64,000 bases of DNA from Odontesthes bonariensis (Eukaryota; Chordata; Actinopteri; Atheriniformes; Atherinopsidae). Under the pieces are notes generated by a model. It made no database searches and was not told where the DNA came from. It saw nothing but the letters and a program-made list of their open reading frames with translations. The stretch lies in NCBI RefSeq assembly GCF_027942865.1, contig NC_134515.1, positions 14,299,227-14,363,226 of the forward strand, in the 5' to 3' direction. Made by a program: the position numbers and the translations under genes. This document shows positions 1-13,749 of the stretch, piece after piece (position 1 is the stretch's first letter; each line of letters starts with the position of its first letter).

Positions 1-2391
1 GCGCTCCACGCACGGCTTTTACCTTCAGACTGTTCATCTGCTTCTTGCATCCTCGAATCCACATCGAAAAGATCCGTTTTAAATCCAACTCATCGTTGGA
101 AAAAAACACCCAAAGATGTCGACGGCGCGAAGCTGAACAGAGCCGCTAACCTGAATTATAAAAGGTTTTCCCAGCGCAGACCCCGAGAGGAGCGCTGAAC
201 ATTTTCGCCACATCCGGGTGCCTGCCTGCAGATTCACGGCGGATCCGAGAGGACGCGCTGGCAGCTGCGGTCAATCCACTGCTGTCAATTCATCTCACTG
301 TGGCTGAACAAGGACTGGTCACGAGCTGGAGCAGTCTTAACGACGCTTTATTGACATCACACTCGGTCAGAATGTGGAAATGCACCTGTTGCTTTGGGGG
401 GAAAGGGACGTCTTTACATCGACTGTGATTTAGAGATTTAGAACTATTTTCTATGATTGCCAGATGTTTTTGATTATGCTGTTTGTAACACAATTCAAAG
501 GACGAATAAAGGGAAAGTTTTGTAAATCATTTCAAGAAGTTCTAAAACAAAACTCACAAGATGTCAGTAATTATTCCTACTTGTTGCATTACATTAACAG
601 AGTTTGTGTACGCCTTGATCTGTATCTGATATGGAGTTTAGTTCAGCCTAAACGTTCCGAAGCTGACAGATCTGTGGGGAATTTTATAAATAGCAGGTTA
701 TCATGACGATAACTTTACCAAGCTGGTTGCTCTTTAAGATGAATATTTAATCATATCCACATGGATAAACTCACGCTGTGTCCCAGGTCTTTGGACTTAC
801 CCCTCAGGGGTCTTCCCCTTATAATGAACGGCATTCTGTCACCTGGCTCTTCGCTGGGGCCTCATAGTGCCGTTTTCTGTGCTCTGTCCACGGCGGTTCG
901 AAAGGAAATGACTTGTTTAGAGCTCTGCTGGAAGGTTACCCGTGATTGGATTACCTGTGCCTGTACGGAGGATAAAAGTGTTTCACGGTGGTGCGTAATC
1001 CTGCGGTTCTAATCCCTGCGCCAATCTTCATTACATGAGGCAGGTGAGGTAGACAGCTGCAGCCCAACTGGGTCAGATAATTAACAATACGAATTGAAAG
1101 TATTCTGTTAAAATAATTACATTGAATATGCATTCTCGAACACACTCAGGGTTATTCTGACTTTAGACTCTGCTTTTGGTTAGGTTGTATTACCTAAATG
1201 TAAGGACGATTATCTTATGATTTCATTACGACTAACGGAAGTACTATACTGGGGCCCTGCGACAAAGATATATTGCATTTACATATTAGGTACCTGGGCA
1301 TTAATTGGGAGGCAATTTGAGTCAATCTTTGGTTTAAAATGTAACATTGACTGTTCAGAATGGCTTTGATTAATATATTTGTGCAGATTTTCAGAATATC
1401 CAGAATATCATATGCTATAGAATAGATTAGTTAGTAAATTAGAATGAATTGAAATAATTACATTTGAAGGAGACTACAGTACAGGCGAAGAGTTTGTTTT
1501 CTTTTGAAAAAGCATATCCCTGACACTTCCACATGTGACAAATTACATTTTAACCAGTGCATTTTTTTTTTGCTGTATTCACGATGACATGTTGAAGACA
1601 TGAGTTTTTAGTGGGTATCGTGGATATCGCTCAGCAATAGAAAAAAAGAAATGTCAGAAAATATTGTCAACAGACTTATGATTGATAAACAACAAGATTT
1701 TGATTCTTTTTTTTTAAACAATATTCAATAATTAAAAAAACGTAATAATATAAATACAAAAAAAGGCTTCTTTTTACATTTCTGGTTTTTAAAAAGAAAA
1801 TTATTTAAAAAGTTGTGGATTTTAAAAGATACACACTTTTAACCACGAGTTTACACTTAAAATATTGATCCCTTCCTATTTAAAACTCCCTGTTGATTAT
1901 TCAAATACCTACACGTTCTCTTTTTTTTTTTTTTGTATTACAAGTTTTATGAAACGTTATGTTTAGATTGAGCAAATTATGTTTTATTGAATTAAAAATG
2001 CAATAATTTGCATATATCTTAAAAAGACAAAGGTCAGTAACAAAAACAAACGTTTTTGTATAGACGTTATATTTTATTATCCTTATAGACAACATACTAT
2101 TGACACAAAAATAAGTATAAAATCAGTATAAAGGCGCTGTTTTTATAGCCTCATTTTTTATATGTATGAATTGAATTGCTGAAGTGTATAAATCATAATC
2201 AATGAGACACTTTGGAACACAACCACTTTCTACAAAGAGGTGAGGGCTACTTTAGGAAATTTCAAATGACAATTCATATTAATACCAGCGGAACAAATTA
2301 TTCGCAGGGGAATTTGTTCTAACGCTGAGACGCCGGAAGTTATAAGTGTCTGCAGAAATCCGTCCGTGCGGGAGCAACAATCACATCCAAG
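1..2391. other. Upstream intergenic DNA and dcp1a promoter side
   Basis: No convincing coding exon was found. The first 300 bases are GC- and CpG-rich compared with the AT-rich DNA that follows, which fits a promoter or 5' exon of a gene reading off the left edge. On the minus strand there is a short ATG-led frame next to a GTAAAAG donor-like sequence around 20-50, but it is too short to assign. From about 1,100 to 2,200 the DNA is AT-rich with A/T runs and shows nothing else. The last 100 bases before 2392 are GC-richer and should contain the dcp1a transcription start. Confidence 0.5.
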
Positions 2392-5300
2392 ATGGAGACG
2401 ATAAACGCTGGACATATGATGAGTTTAGCAGCGCTGCAAAGACACGATCCGTACATACACCGACTGCTCGATGTAACCGGCCAGGTGGCTCTCTACACCT
2501 TTAACTCCAAAACGAATGAATGGGTAAGTTTGATTAAGACTTGAAACAGTAAAGTGGAAATCCAGCAAAGCTATCTATAAATTAACCTAGCAGCATAGCT
2601 TCTCTAGAAAAAAATAAATAAATAAAATACTAAGAGAAATAGCCAGGATTTGGACAATTTATCCTGCCAAAATTCTCAGATGATTTTTATTTTTACTAGT
2701 AGTTCAGTTCTTCTCATGTATAAGTTCGTTTAGTACTAATAGTTCAGCGTCATTTTACGGGAGCTAACTGAACATGGCTCGTTGGGCTAACTGTAGTCGC
2801 CCCCATCATTCAGCACGTTTGGATTAGCGGTTGTTGTTTGTTTGTTTGTGTCTCAGAATATAATTTCTTATTTCAGGAGAAAACGGACATTGAAGGTACC
2901 CTGTTTGTGTATGCAAGGTACGTACAAACATGTATCTGTTGTAATTTATCTGGAGCTCCGTGAAGGTTGTTTACTTGTTTATCGTTACGTATCTTTACGC
3001 TGTCATTTGACGTATTCCGCGCACGTGTGTAGGCCGCGGTCCTTGTAAACAAACTGTAAGTCATCTTTGTGTGATTGTATGAATTATACCCATAGCTCTG
3101 AAAACGAAAAAAACTATACACTGTTTGGTGATAAATTCAAATGTTTGTTATTTAGGATATAAGCCTCTTAGTGCACTAATCAATTAAAGGACAAAGAGAT
3201 TTTCTTTGCTTTTTTAAAAAAAAAAAAAAAAAAAAAAAACTCAAGACGCCTGACTTACGACCAAACAAAATAATTAAACTGTAAAATATTTACTTACAAT
3301 TAAAATGTCTTTTTATATTTGTTCCATCTTGAAAAAAATCAAACCAAATTGTAACTAAACTTTTCCTACAATACTTGATTATATTTCATTTGAAGTGTTA
3401 TGTGATGTATGTGTTTAAATTGGATTACTTCTGAGCATATTCATTTTGCTAAACAGGTTTAAAGTCCAAAGCTTTGCTAGATGTTCGTCATTAAAAACAA
3501 TAAAGTAATAACTTGATATTGTGCACAAGGGTATGTAAAGTGGGATCAAGAAGGTGACGTTTGTCCTCTGTCCATTGAAGGTCTGCCTCCCCTCGTCATG
3601 GATTCACCATCATGAATCGACTGAGTACAAAGAACCTGGTGGAGCCCATCAATAAAGATCTGGAGTTCCAGCTGCAAGATCCCTTCCTGCTCTACAAGAA
3701 TGGCAACTGTGAGTGTTTTATAGAAAGGAAACACTTACACAGAAAGCATTCTGTGTAGGAGAGAAACGTAAAGAATTTACCTGTCAACATAACTCTAGTG
3801 CATTTCTTTTAAATTACCTAATGTCTTGTCTGTAATCTCTTCATTGTTTCTTGAAGTTCAGAACAGAAGAGAGTCAGTGGCTACTAGCCAAATAGCCACT
3901 TTAGCAAATGAGTTGCAAGTTTTAAGATTCAGATATCAAATACAGTTGGATAGATTATGAAAAATCTGTCCATCTGTGGGAATATCACAAACTTTTCTTA
4001 GTACCATATTTCTTTTCAAAATACATCGGCTATAAAACATTGCTTTGTTACAGAAGATTCTGTTAAAGAAAAATGTAAATGTGCATATCTTTGAAGGCAC
4101 CAAGCATACATTTGTACACTTATAGAATATGAAAAGCTAAATGCTAAGTTATTTAGACCCTCTGCTTGTTTTTCATCCCCTTTTTGCATTCGTTTTCACA
4201 TCTAAAATAAGCTTAAATAAGTGCACTGGGAGTTCCCAGAATTTTGCTTACAACTGTCAGTGTTAATGATGTTCATTGACACTCACATACACATACACAG
4301 TCACAATCACATGACTGATTATAACGGTACCTCTTAGTATCTTCGACAAACACCTCCCCAGTGTTCGGTGGAACATCTCTTCTCCTTTTTGCTTGAGGTC
4401 ATGTTGGCATCTTGGCGCATTAAGCAGGAACACTTTGTCGCTCATGGCCTACGCTGGCCAACCAAATGGCAGCTTCAGCTCAGCTTGGTCAGATTTATCT
4501 TTCTGCATCGGAGCAACAACTAAAGAGAGTTAGGGTTCTGATTGGTTAATCAGACTGCTACTTGATCTATACTAGTTTATAAGTTGGGATTTTGCTGGTG
4601 GCTGAATTCAATGATGTCCACTGGCCTTAAGAAAGTAAGATGAAGGGAAGAATGACAAAATTCCTCAGATCTTCAAAAAGTAACTGACACCGCTGCCACC
4701 AAGGTGATCTATTAAAAGTCTGAACAGGAGTTTCAACAAGGCAACGAACAAGGAGTTTGATTGCTTTCCCATTTGTTTGCTTATGAGAAAAAACAGCATG
4801 GCCAGAGTCAACGTCAAAGTAGACTGCTCCCCTTTTGGACTTTGTTTGCCTATCAGCCTGGCTGGTATGGAGGACATGATGATAAGTCTTGTTGGTATTC
4901 CGTTAAGAGCAGCTTCTCCGATAGCGTCACTTGAGCGTGATTGCTTTTGGTGTCATTTTAATTCCTTAGAATGAGTTGAGCCACAGAAAGATAGATTTAC
5001 ATACATGTACAGTCGTTTGGCACACCTCTGATTGACAGTATTCCTCAGGCTGTGAGCTCTGACAGCTGTAAGTTTCCTCTGGAAGATGGGTCGGAGTAAA
5101 CGGTTCCCGGTGGTATCTTCTCCTGGTTTTTATTCCATCTATTTGTTCCTGAATCAGTCCAAATGTCCACTATGTCTCGGAAAGTAATTCTGTCAGCATG
5201 CAGAGTCAGTTGTTTGTTGTTTTGCTGACATGAAGGTGTGCCAGTGAAAGTATAATTTCCCAGTTTGTCATCTCAAAAGAGCAGCATGCACAACATTTTA

Positions 5301-8300
5301 AGACCCCTCCCTCTGAGGAGTTGACACAAGATAGAAGTTTGATTAAAGAGCAGCGAGTCCGACACGGAGAGAGTTGATTCCTCACAGAAAAGTTGATAGT
5401 TGATGATGGTTTGAGTCTCGCTCCAGTCTCCTTATAATCCCGGTCAGCTCACTTCTCAAGGCTGGCAAATCTACTCGGACTTAGAGAGTATTGTTGAGGC
5501 GAAGCTCAGACACACACATTCACCTGTTTACACTGCTTCATATTCCCTGAGGTAGCAGCAGGTGCTGCAGGGAGGCAGGCGCTCAGGTTGCTAGGTTACC
5601 ACAGCCTCTTGGGGAGCTTCAATACACCAGTATGTCATCACACACAAACAACAGATAAGCAGTGGAATATATTCTAGCTAATGTTTCAGCGAAAAACTTA
5701 TGATTTCCAGTTTGTTTCATTACATTTCATTCTGCATCAGGTCGTTTCTTGCTGGTGATGGTGATCTCATATTAGTCATGATTTTTGTTCTACATCACAG
5801 CTTCAGTGGTTCATGTTTTTACTCATTCCAAACACTCTAAAGCTCAGTAGTAGTTGCTTTGGTTGTCTAAGAAGTTTCTTTATGTGTCAAGAGTTTTGTT
5901 TGTTTTGTTTTGCTTTGCAGCCAGAATGGACAAAGTCCAAAATACACTGTTTGTGTTTTTTTTAACAGTAGGTATCTACAGTATTTGGTTCTATGACAAG
6001 AGGGACTGTCAACGCATTGCTCAGCTAATGGTCAGGTAAGTAAGCTGACATATAAGCAAGTCTGTTATTAATTGGGGGCTATTATTTATTATTTTAGTTT
6101 TTTTTTTTTGTCGTCCTTTATGCATTCGCTTTACTTTAATCAAGGATTCTGTAAAAGGTTTGAAAGTTGACAAACATCTGTTAGGTGAGGAGTTTATTTT
6201 ATGCTTCCGCTCTCCTCCAGGATTGTGAAACAAGAAGCAGACTATGCCCAGAGAAAGACACCAGAGAGGACAGCACCAGGGAGAACCAATGGGGTTGCTG
6301 AACCACGGCCCATTGATATCCTGGAGCTGCTCAGCAAAGCCAAGGAAGAATACCAGAAAGTGAGAAGACACGGCTGGATTTTTGATCTTTTTATGAGCAG
6401 ATATATTTTCTTTGCTTCTTTTAGCCTTGGTGGTACCATCCTTTACCAGCCTTTTTATGTAATAAAAAAATCTGTGTATGTGTGTATGTGGTGAAGGCCC
6501 AGTCAGGCGATACAGATGTGTCTACAGAGCCAAATCTGAAAGCAGCCATAAGCACAGTTATGGAACGTGCACATGGTGCTCCACTGCCAGAAAAGGTACA
6601 TGCATGACACAAACATATGCACTAAAAAATTCATTTATCTGTATTACTCTACGTGAAAACCATTGTGGTCCTCAACAGACGGTGAGAAGGGTCCAGTTTC
6701 ATCCCAAGGTTGTGTTCACATTTGGCAACAGAAAAAGCTGCTAATGTTTGTTAAGTTGCAAACAAACCACTGTCAGTGCTCTGTGTACTGATTCTGCTCT
6801 ACAGGTGCTCGAAGAGAGCAGAAGCTGACTCCAACAGTTTTTGACAATAGATCTTAACAAACTTGATAGCAAGAGACATTTGCTGTATTTCGATTCAGGA
6901 GCATGTCAGCTGCAATGTCTTTTTTACACGTTTAAATCAGAAAAGAGCTAGGTTAGAGCTTTTTCTTTTTTTAAATCCGACTTTTTATCTGCTTACTCTT
7001 TCTTTTGTTTGCAAAGTTCTGTGTGTGTCACAAAGTCTACTGAACGCGTCGGCTTTGTGTTTAAATAAGCACCCAGGTTTTTCTCCATATCATTTTGGGA
7101 TGGCAATATAACTACGTCAGACATTGTGACATCTATGTATCACTGTGAACATGACAGAGGGGAAACGTGCTTTGTCAGCATGCAGAAAGCAGCTGAAAGA
7201 CAGCTGAGCTAATATGGGATATATATAACTTTTTAAGTGTCGTATTCAGTCATATTCCTGATGTTTGCACTCAATGAAAGGTCGCTGTGGAAAATGTATA
7301 TCGTCCTGCTGAAGATAAGTCAAAGTCATTCTGAATTTTAGTTGTAATTCTGAAAATTGAATTATATTTAATGATGAGTTTATCATTCATTCTGATGCAG
7401 TCAATTGCTTTTAATTCAAACCATCTGTGGTTTGATGAATTATGCTGTCGTTTATAAATTGAATTTAGAAAAAGATTTAAAAAAGCAAACGGTCACAAGT
7501 TTCCCCAGAATAATATGGTGTCCTCGTATTGATTATTTTGTCCACCAAAGAGTCAAAATGCAGTGACTGTTTACAGTAATGCAGAAAAGAAAATCAACAA
7601 ATCCTCATAGTAGATCTTTCTACAAGAATCATTATCAGCTTAGGAAATTAAATTAGTATTAACGTTGCTGTTTATTAGTTTTGTGTCCGTCTTGTGATTG
7701 TTTGAGCTAACAGAGTTATAATTATTGCCCACCAGACCTCGCATACAATGGTGAAGCAGATCACAGTTGAGGAGCTCTTTGGCTCGTCCGTCCCTAAAGA
7801 GTCTCTTCTACCGAACAATCCTGCACAGAACCACACTGCTACCAGTGACCTCTCTGCTGCCTACATCCAGAAACAACCATATCCTGCTCCAGCCCACCAA
7901 AGTCCTCTCTTCACTCCCCATCTTGCTGCCCAAGATCCAGGGTCCAACCAGCGGCATCAAGCCCCCGCCCTCATCCCAGCGCCATACGTCATAAACCCCA
8001 GTCCAGTTTTCCAGTCAGTGGTCCCCAGGCCAGACCCCCAGTCTCACTGCTCTGTCTCCCCGCTGATGTTGCCTCCAGCCGGCTCAGAGCATCATTCTGC
8101 CCCCCTCGGCCCTACACCGCCTCCAGTAGCGTCTGCCACCTATTTGGGAAGCGAGATACTCAGCACACTCAAACCAGCCGTGCATTCAGACATCCACAAA
8201 CCCATCCTAGCACCCAACTTCCTGCCAAGCACTCTGGTTCCTCCCCATAGCTTCCAAGAACCCAAGATGGATGTTTTCTCCCAGCCTCCAAACCTGATTA

Positions 8301-10141
8301 AGCCAATGTCTGTGAGTTCAGTTCTGTTTGCTAATGTCACCCTCATCAGTGTGCTGTCCCTCATGCTCCCAGTACCATGGCCAATTAGTTTGTAATTCAG
8401 TGTGTTGTCTCTTTGTCTTCCTTTTCTGTTCTCAGGGTGTCCCCATGAGTCCAGGACTCACTGTTCCAGGGACGGACGCTTCTTTGCTTCTCTCCCCCAG
8501 CGCCTTCCAGCAGTCTGTCAATAAAACCCCGGCAGTAGCAGCACCAGTGGTCCCTCCTGGTCCCGCTGAGCCACCGTCAGCCTCTGGAGGAGCCGTAGAG
8601 CCCTTAGCGGTCCCCTGCAGCAAAACACAGTTACAGGAGACTTTGATACACCTCATTAAGGTACACCAATGGCATAAAACAAAGGGCACACTCTTGGGAG
8701 AAGTTCAAGCAAAAGCAGTTGACTCTAACCAGAGCTGCACAGTATATTGCGACAGAATTATTCAGAGTTGATTATTGACAAAATAAATGATAGATTAGCT
8801 GAAACTCACATCCTTTCCATTTTCTGTTATATACAAAAGTTCAAATTCATTTTTATTTCTTTTTTTCTTCTAAACTGTTCAGTTCTCACAAAAAAAAAAA
8901 AATCTATGTAAGCTGACTAATTAGTTTCAAATAGCTATTTAAGTATTCTCCTGGAGCTTCTGTATCTTTTTATTTTAGTTGAGTTATTTGGTTTACTCGG
9001 ATAAAGACTGAAAACAGTTTATTTAGTCTTGGCTGAATTTGTCTGCGTTTTAAGACTCTGCCTCCACACTGGTATGATTAAACTGGCTGTTCTTTCATTT
9101 TGGGTGGTCACAGCACTGGGAAAATACATAGAAATATTTTAACAGTTTCTCTCTAGAAACAACATTACTGATAGTCAGGATAATCTGTTCATCTTTATAT
9201 TTGCCAAGTCATTTATGGTGTTGCTCTGTCTATTGATGCTTCCAGATCTTGTGGCAGAATACAACCGAGTGTCTTTACTGACTCTGAAATAAAAGAGTGT
9301 TTGTTAAGAAAAGCAAATGCAAAGGTGCATTAAGCCTGCGTTCTTTCTAATGACCAGCAGGGGGCAGCTCCAGGTCACAGAAAGATGACAGTTGGTTTGA
9401 AGACTTTAAGGAAGTTGCTGCACTTCTAACTTGAAATTATTTCCTGAAGTTTTTGGTCCCATTCACTAGTTTAAATTATCCTGGTATGCATGGTTTAGTT
9501 GGCCTATTAGCTCATTTTTTGTGAGGGTGGGATAATGTCCTCAGGTTCACAGTCAGATCTTCCCCTCTTTTCTTCTTCTTCTTCTTCTTCTTCCCTAAGC
9601 TAACGATCAAACGGTTACAGGTTCTACTGGGTCTCTTGGGCAGATTTGATTTGGGGCTCTTAACTTATCACCAGCTTCTCGGGTCCTTCCCAAAATGAAA
9701 TCCAAGTTCTCATGTGATTAATGTTGGCCATCCCAGTTTTCCCCTATATTATTTTTAAAGTCAAAAGCATTCATGTTTATGTTAAACGTCAATTAAACAT
9801 CATACAAATGTTAGCCCAGCAATTTGAGCAGGAACTCCGTGTATGTAGCTTAAGCTCCTCTTTGCAGTTAGTCTGGGTTTGGACCCTTTGCTGCTTGTAA
9901 TCCTCCTCTCTTGTTCTGACTTTACTGTCCAGCAACTTTGAAAAACTTTCTATTTCTCCTATTAAAAAGGTAGAAATGAACTAGGATCAGAAATGTCTTT
10001 TCTTTTTTTGTAAAATTTCCCAGTTTGCTAATTCTTCTTGTTCACTCCCTCCTTGTCCAGAATGACCCAGACTTCCTCAGTGCCATTCATGATGCTTACC
10101 TGCAGAGTCTATCCAAGGACTTCAGCAGCATGAAGCTATAG
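2392..10141 (+). CDS. dcp1a: mRNA-decapping enzyme 1A (Dcp1 family, EVH1 domain), 9 exons
   Basis: Coding exons are 2392-2523, 2877-2917, 3581-3708, 5969-6035, 6221-6359, 6497-6595, 7736-8311, 8436-8660 and 10061-10141. They join in phase to give 495 aa plus TAG. Residues 1 to about 123 form the Dcp1 EVH1 domain, including QVALYTFNSKTNEW, a HGFTIMNRL block, QLQDPFLLYKN and IWFYDKRDCQRIAQLM. A VEELFG motif and a long Pro/Ser/Gln-rich low-complexity region follow (exons 7-8). The end (LIHLIKNDPDFLSAIHDAYL) matches the Dcp1 C-terminal trimerisation domain. Dcp1a is the co-activator of the Dcp2 decapping enzyme in cytoplasmic P-bodies. The start is the first ATG of the EVH1 frame. Human DCP1A is 582 aa, so this one is shorter, mainly in the disordered middle. 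Exon 6 could instead begin at 6503, a tandem acceptor that would remove two residues. tkt lies downstream on the same strand, as I remember for human. Confidence 0.93.
9354..9368 (+). promoter_or_regulatory. CTCF-like core motif, forward
   Basis: CCAGCAGGGGGCAGC in the last dcp1a intron matches the CTCF core consensus CCASYAGRKGGCRS at every position. The motif is known to be conserved across vertebrates. Whether it is occupied cannot be seen from sequence. Confidence 0.5.
9569..9593 (+). repeat. (TTC)n microsatellite
   Basis: About eight uninterrupted TTC units in the last intron of dcp1a. Confidence 0.9.
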
Positions 10142-12350
10142 TTCAACCACAACCACAGATGCTTTCAATGCTCCATTTCCTGTCAGACCATGGAAGAGAA
10201 TACAGGATCGTGGAAGTTGCACCAAGCGGAGCGAACAGGTTTTTGACACACTGTACTCTAAAACTCCTCAGCATTGGTCTGTGTGCAAAAGCACCTCACC
10301 ATTTAACCCTGATGCTGTTCCGGCTGCCCTTGTGACCCTGGATTGACATTTTGTCTTATATCAAACGAGAGCTGCTTAAGGAAACAGGATGAAAAAAGAT
10401 TTCCTAGTACGTCTTTGTGTTAACTTTTTAAACTTGATGAATATGTTCAAACTGCTGGCCACTTATTGGGGAAGTTGGCTGAATTCTCCGGATGGGACCA
10501 CAGATGAGATTTGATGGCATCAAAACCTCTCGACTTTCAGACGGGCAGTTTTTTTTTGCTGAAACATTGTGGGAGTCATAAATGTTGCTTCTCTTACTCA
10601 TCGCGCATCTTTGTGGAGTTCTCGCAGTACGAGAGTATGAGAAAAAGCTACACATACCACTTATATTCCAAATGCTTATTAAGACAAACTTGACGTCTAT
10701 GTGGGTGGACCTCAGAACTCTTTTTGAGGTCTCAAAAGAACCGCTCGTTTTCCTTTTTTTTTTTTTTTTTTTTTTCTTTCCCACTTATCCAATCAGAAGA
10801 TAAATATGAAGCCTGTATATTTTTGGTAAAGATAATCAGATGCTGAACAGCTATTTCAGTTTTTGCTACATTTTGCGTTAGACAGAATTTTTTTCAGCCT
10901 TTTCAGCCAGGAGGATAAATGATTTTCATAACTGTCCTCAGAAGCACTTGCAGCTAAGAACTTAAATTAGGAGTTGGTCTCTCCCAGCTGTTTTTGTTTT
11001 TTTTAAATGTTACAGACTGTGACGCCTTTATAATGACTCAAACGCACAAACTCTCTTCTTTGCTACCTTTCCTTTCACCACATTTCGCTGTATCCTGGCT
11101 TTATTTTTTTCTCATTGTCTTTGTGACATTGTCTCCTCCAGCAGCTAAGCTCAAGAGTATTTGATGTTCTTGGAGGGACATGTGCAATAGACGACAGTTT
11201 TAGAGCCTTTAGGGAGACCAGCATCTGGAGATGTGATGATGGTACTATAGAACTAAGTTCATATGAACCCCAGGGTTCTGCAGTTGATCTATGATTTAAA
11301 TATTACGAGCAAAAAGATGTAAAGGTTGTTATTGGTTTTGTATTCCTGTTTACACTTAAGCATTTTAATCTCATAAACCTTAAAGAAAAGGTGGAGCTTC
11401 TGACAGCTTCAGTCGCATTTTACCATCTGCTACCCGTTACCTTAATTGATTGTGAGAAAATACAAATCACCTCCCTTCCCATTGCTTAGTTTCTGTTTTC
11501 AAGTCACAGTTAAGTCTCAACTTGCAGTAAAAAGCTACTGCAGCACATATCCGTAAACCTGTGGACCACAGTGGAATCAGGATGAAGCACACTTGTCATC
11601 CTCTTAAAGGCGTCACTGAGTGGCCGCTGATTGCCGTTCACGAACAATGACGACTGATCCGATGCATATAAAGAACTAACTTTCAACAACTTGGAGGGAA
11701 AAAAATTATGTTTGAATGCAAAAAAAAAGTTTTCTCTTGTCCTGTTATTGTACGACATTGAGCACATGCGAGCTTGTTAAAGCTGCTGAAAGATATTGGG
11801 GAAAACGGGGGAATTTAAGTTAAAAGCTTGTGTGGCACAGTGATGTTCTCAGTTATCCGGTTACCTAAACGTCATTCAATGTGAAAACATGTATTTCTGC
11901 TTGTTTTAGTTTTGTGAACAATATAAAAGGCAAAGATTGTTGTTCTTTTTTTCTTTCTTTTTATTCATTTGAAAAAACAAAAAAAATCTTAAAACATCTT
12001 AAAACAATTGGAAATTGCTGAATTGTTAACATAAATTGCTGCATTCATTCCTTGTCTTGACTTTGATATCATGATTTGTGTTTGGTCTGCTATTTGAATG
12101 CGGTTGATGTTTATTCCCAGTCTCGTTTTTCTTCCGAGTATAACAGCACTTCAGATCCACACGCCTTCAGTGCCCTCTCTTGCCTTTTTCATTCGGCAAA
12201 GGTTGAAATGTAGAATGTAAGATTTGTGCAGGCAGGAAGGAGATCAGATGATGAAATGACTTGATTGGCATGTGATAAATCTTCATTTCAGACATGGTTT
12301 TACCAACACTTTAATTGTGTGTTGGTTGAATAAAGAATGATTGAAATTGT
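10142..12350 (+). other. dcp1a: dcp1a 3' UTR
   Basis: About 2.2 kb of AT-rich, non-coding sequence follows the TAG. It ends at a canonical AATAAA (12329-12334), the probable polyadenylation signal. It contains a 21-base T run (about 10757-10777) and many ATTTA-type motifs, consistent with a long 3' UTR. The frames open on either strand here are low-complexity (poly-Lys from the T run) and have no homology I recognise. Confidence 0.55.
12329..12334 (+). promoter_or_regulatory. Polyadenylation signal AATAAA (dcp1a)
   Basis: Canonical AATAAA about 2.2 kb after the dcp1a stop codon, followed by T/GT-rich DNA. It is the best candidate for the dcp1a cleavage signal. Earlier, weaker signals may also be used. 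Confidence 0.5.
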
Positions 12351-12715
12351 AGACGTTGTTTTAATCTCAGTCACATATTTAAGATTTTAATGTTCTTTTA
12401 TTTTTCTTTTTGGCCAAACTTATCATTCTGGGTACGTCTTTGCGATTTACATTCATTTTCTAAATTTGTCACTGTGCATAATTTGGCTTATTATAAATAT
12501 TTTGTGATATTAAAGATTTGAAAGTAGAGTTGTGGTGTTTGCTGCATTTTTGTCAGCTGTGAAAATTTCTTTCAAAGCTGAAATGGTGATGTCTTCATTT
12601 TCCATCTGCCTTTTTATCCTAAAATTCACTCATTTTTGCCAATTTTTACTGAGACTATATGATTTAAGTGCAAACTGCCCTCAATGTTGACCATTGGTGT
12701 ACTTTGTTACTTTAA

Positions 12716-12729
12716 CCACCAGGTGTCGC
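12716..12729 (+). promoter_or_regulatory. Weak CTCF-like motif
   Basis: CCACCAGGTGTCGC differs from the CTCF core consensus at one position (T for G). It lies between the dcp1a poly(A) signal and the non-LTR cluster. Such motifs are common by chance. Confidence 0.25.
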
Positions 12730-12814
12730 TGTCTGCTTCTATGTCACAGCATGTGGTTGGTCATCCATTGCCAGCTTTAAATTTGTATAAATGTCATTTC
12801 ATCTGCTAAATGAC

Positions 12815-13045
12815 ATTTAGTTACTTAGCAGACGTTTTTATCCAAAGAGATGAGGGGGGTAATCGAATTCAAGGATGGAAAATTTGAAGACGTAAATTCA
12901 GTTTTGGCTTTGTTGTGCGTTAGGAGAAGAGATGTTCTCATAGGCAATGAGTCTTAAGTAGATTTTTGAAGGTAGAAAGGGAATTCTCTATTCTTATAGC
13001 TCTTCATAGCTCATTCCACCAATCATGGAACCACAAATGATTGGA
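12815..13045 (-). mobile_element. 3' part of an older L2-type element or associated teleost repeat
   Basis: It begins with the phrase 'tagcagacgtttttatccaaag', a sequence I recognise as widely dispersed in teleost genomes. It ends in DNA with 'cattccaccaatcatggaacc', which resembles the 3' flank of fish L2-like elements. It is probably the distal part of the older element whose RT remnant lies at 15995-16366, separated from it by the younger element. The family name is from memory. Confidence 0.45.
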
Positions 13046-13749
13046 AACCAACAGATTGCACCGAAACTTGTCTTCAGTTCAATCTCCCGTCCTGAGCGTG
13101 CCTGAGGCGACTGTGGAAAGGAACGACTCCCTTTGAACAGGAAGAAACCTCTGGCAGAACCAGACTCAGGAAGGGTGGCCATCTGCCTCGACCAGCTGGG
13201 GTTTGAGAAGACAGAAAAGAGGGGAAAAACACTAACACCATTCAAAGGATACCTGTTGGAACAGGGAAACGCAAGTTAATGACCTCACTAATGTCACCTG
13301 TACATAATATCATTTGAGAAATTAAACGGGGGGAAAATAGAGTAAAGTGAGGAAAGGTGTGACAGATGAGGCCCCCTAGCAGTCTAGGACTGTAGCAGCT
13401 TAATTATGGGATGTTTCAGGATCACCTGAGCGATCTCTAACTATAAGCTTTATCAAAAAGGAAAGTTTTAAGCCTGGTCTTAAAAGTGGAAAGGGTGTCT
13501 GCTTCCCGGACATTTACTGGCAGCTTATTCCACAAGAGAGGGGCCTGATGACTGAAGGCTCTGCCTCCCATTCTACTTTTAGAAACTCTGGGAACCATAA
13601 GTAAACCTGCAGTTTGGGAACGAAGTGCTCTGTTAGGAAAATATCTTACAATGAGATCTTTAAGCTATGATGGAGCTCAGTCATTAAGAGCTTTCTATGT
13701 GAGGAGAAGAATCTTAAATTCTATGCTGAAGGGAGCCAATGAAGAGAAG

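Noticed and set aside
6021-6371. 116-aa minus-strand frame
   Set aside because: It is opposite dcp1a exons 4-5 and the intron between them. It has no splice logic or homology.
7767-8364. Overlapping frames on both strands of dcp1a exon 7
   Set aside because: Shadows of the Pro/Ser-rich coding exon. The frame in phase with the EVH1 exons is the real one.
10428-10784. 118-aa minus-strand frame and nearby plus-strand frames
   Set aside because: They lie in the dcp1a 3' UTR, depend on a T run that yields poly-Lys, and have no recognisable domain.
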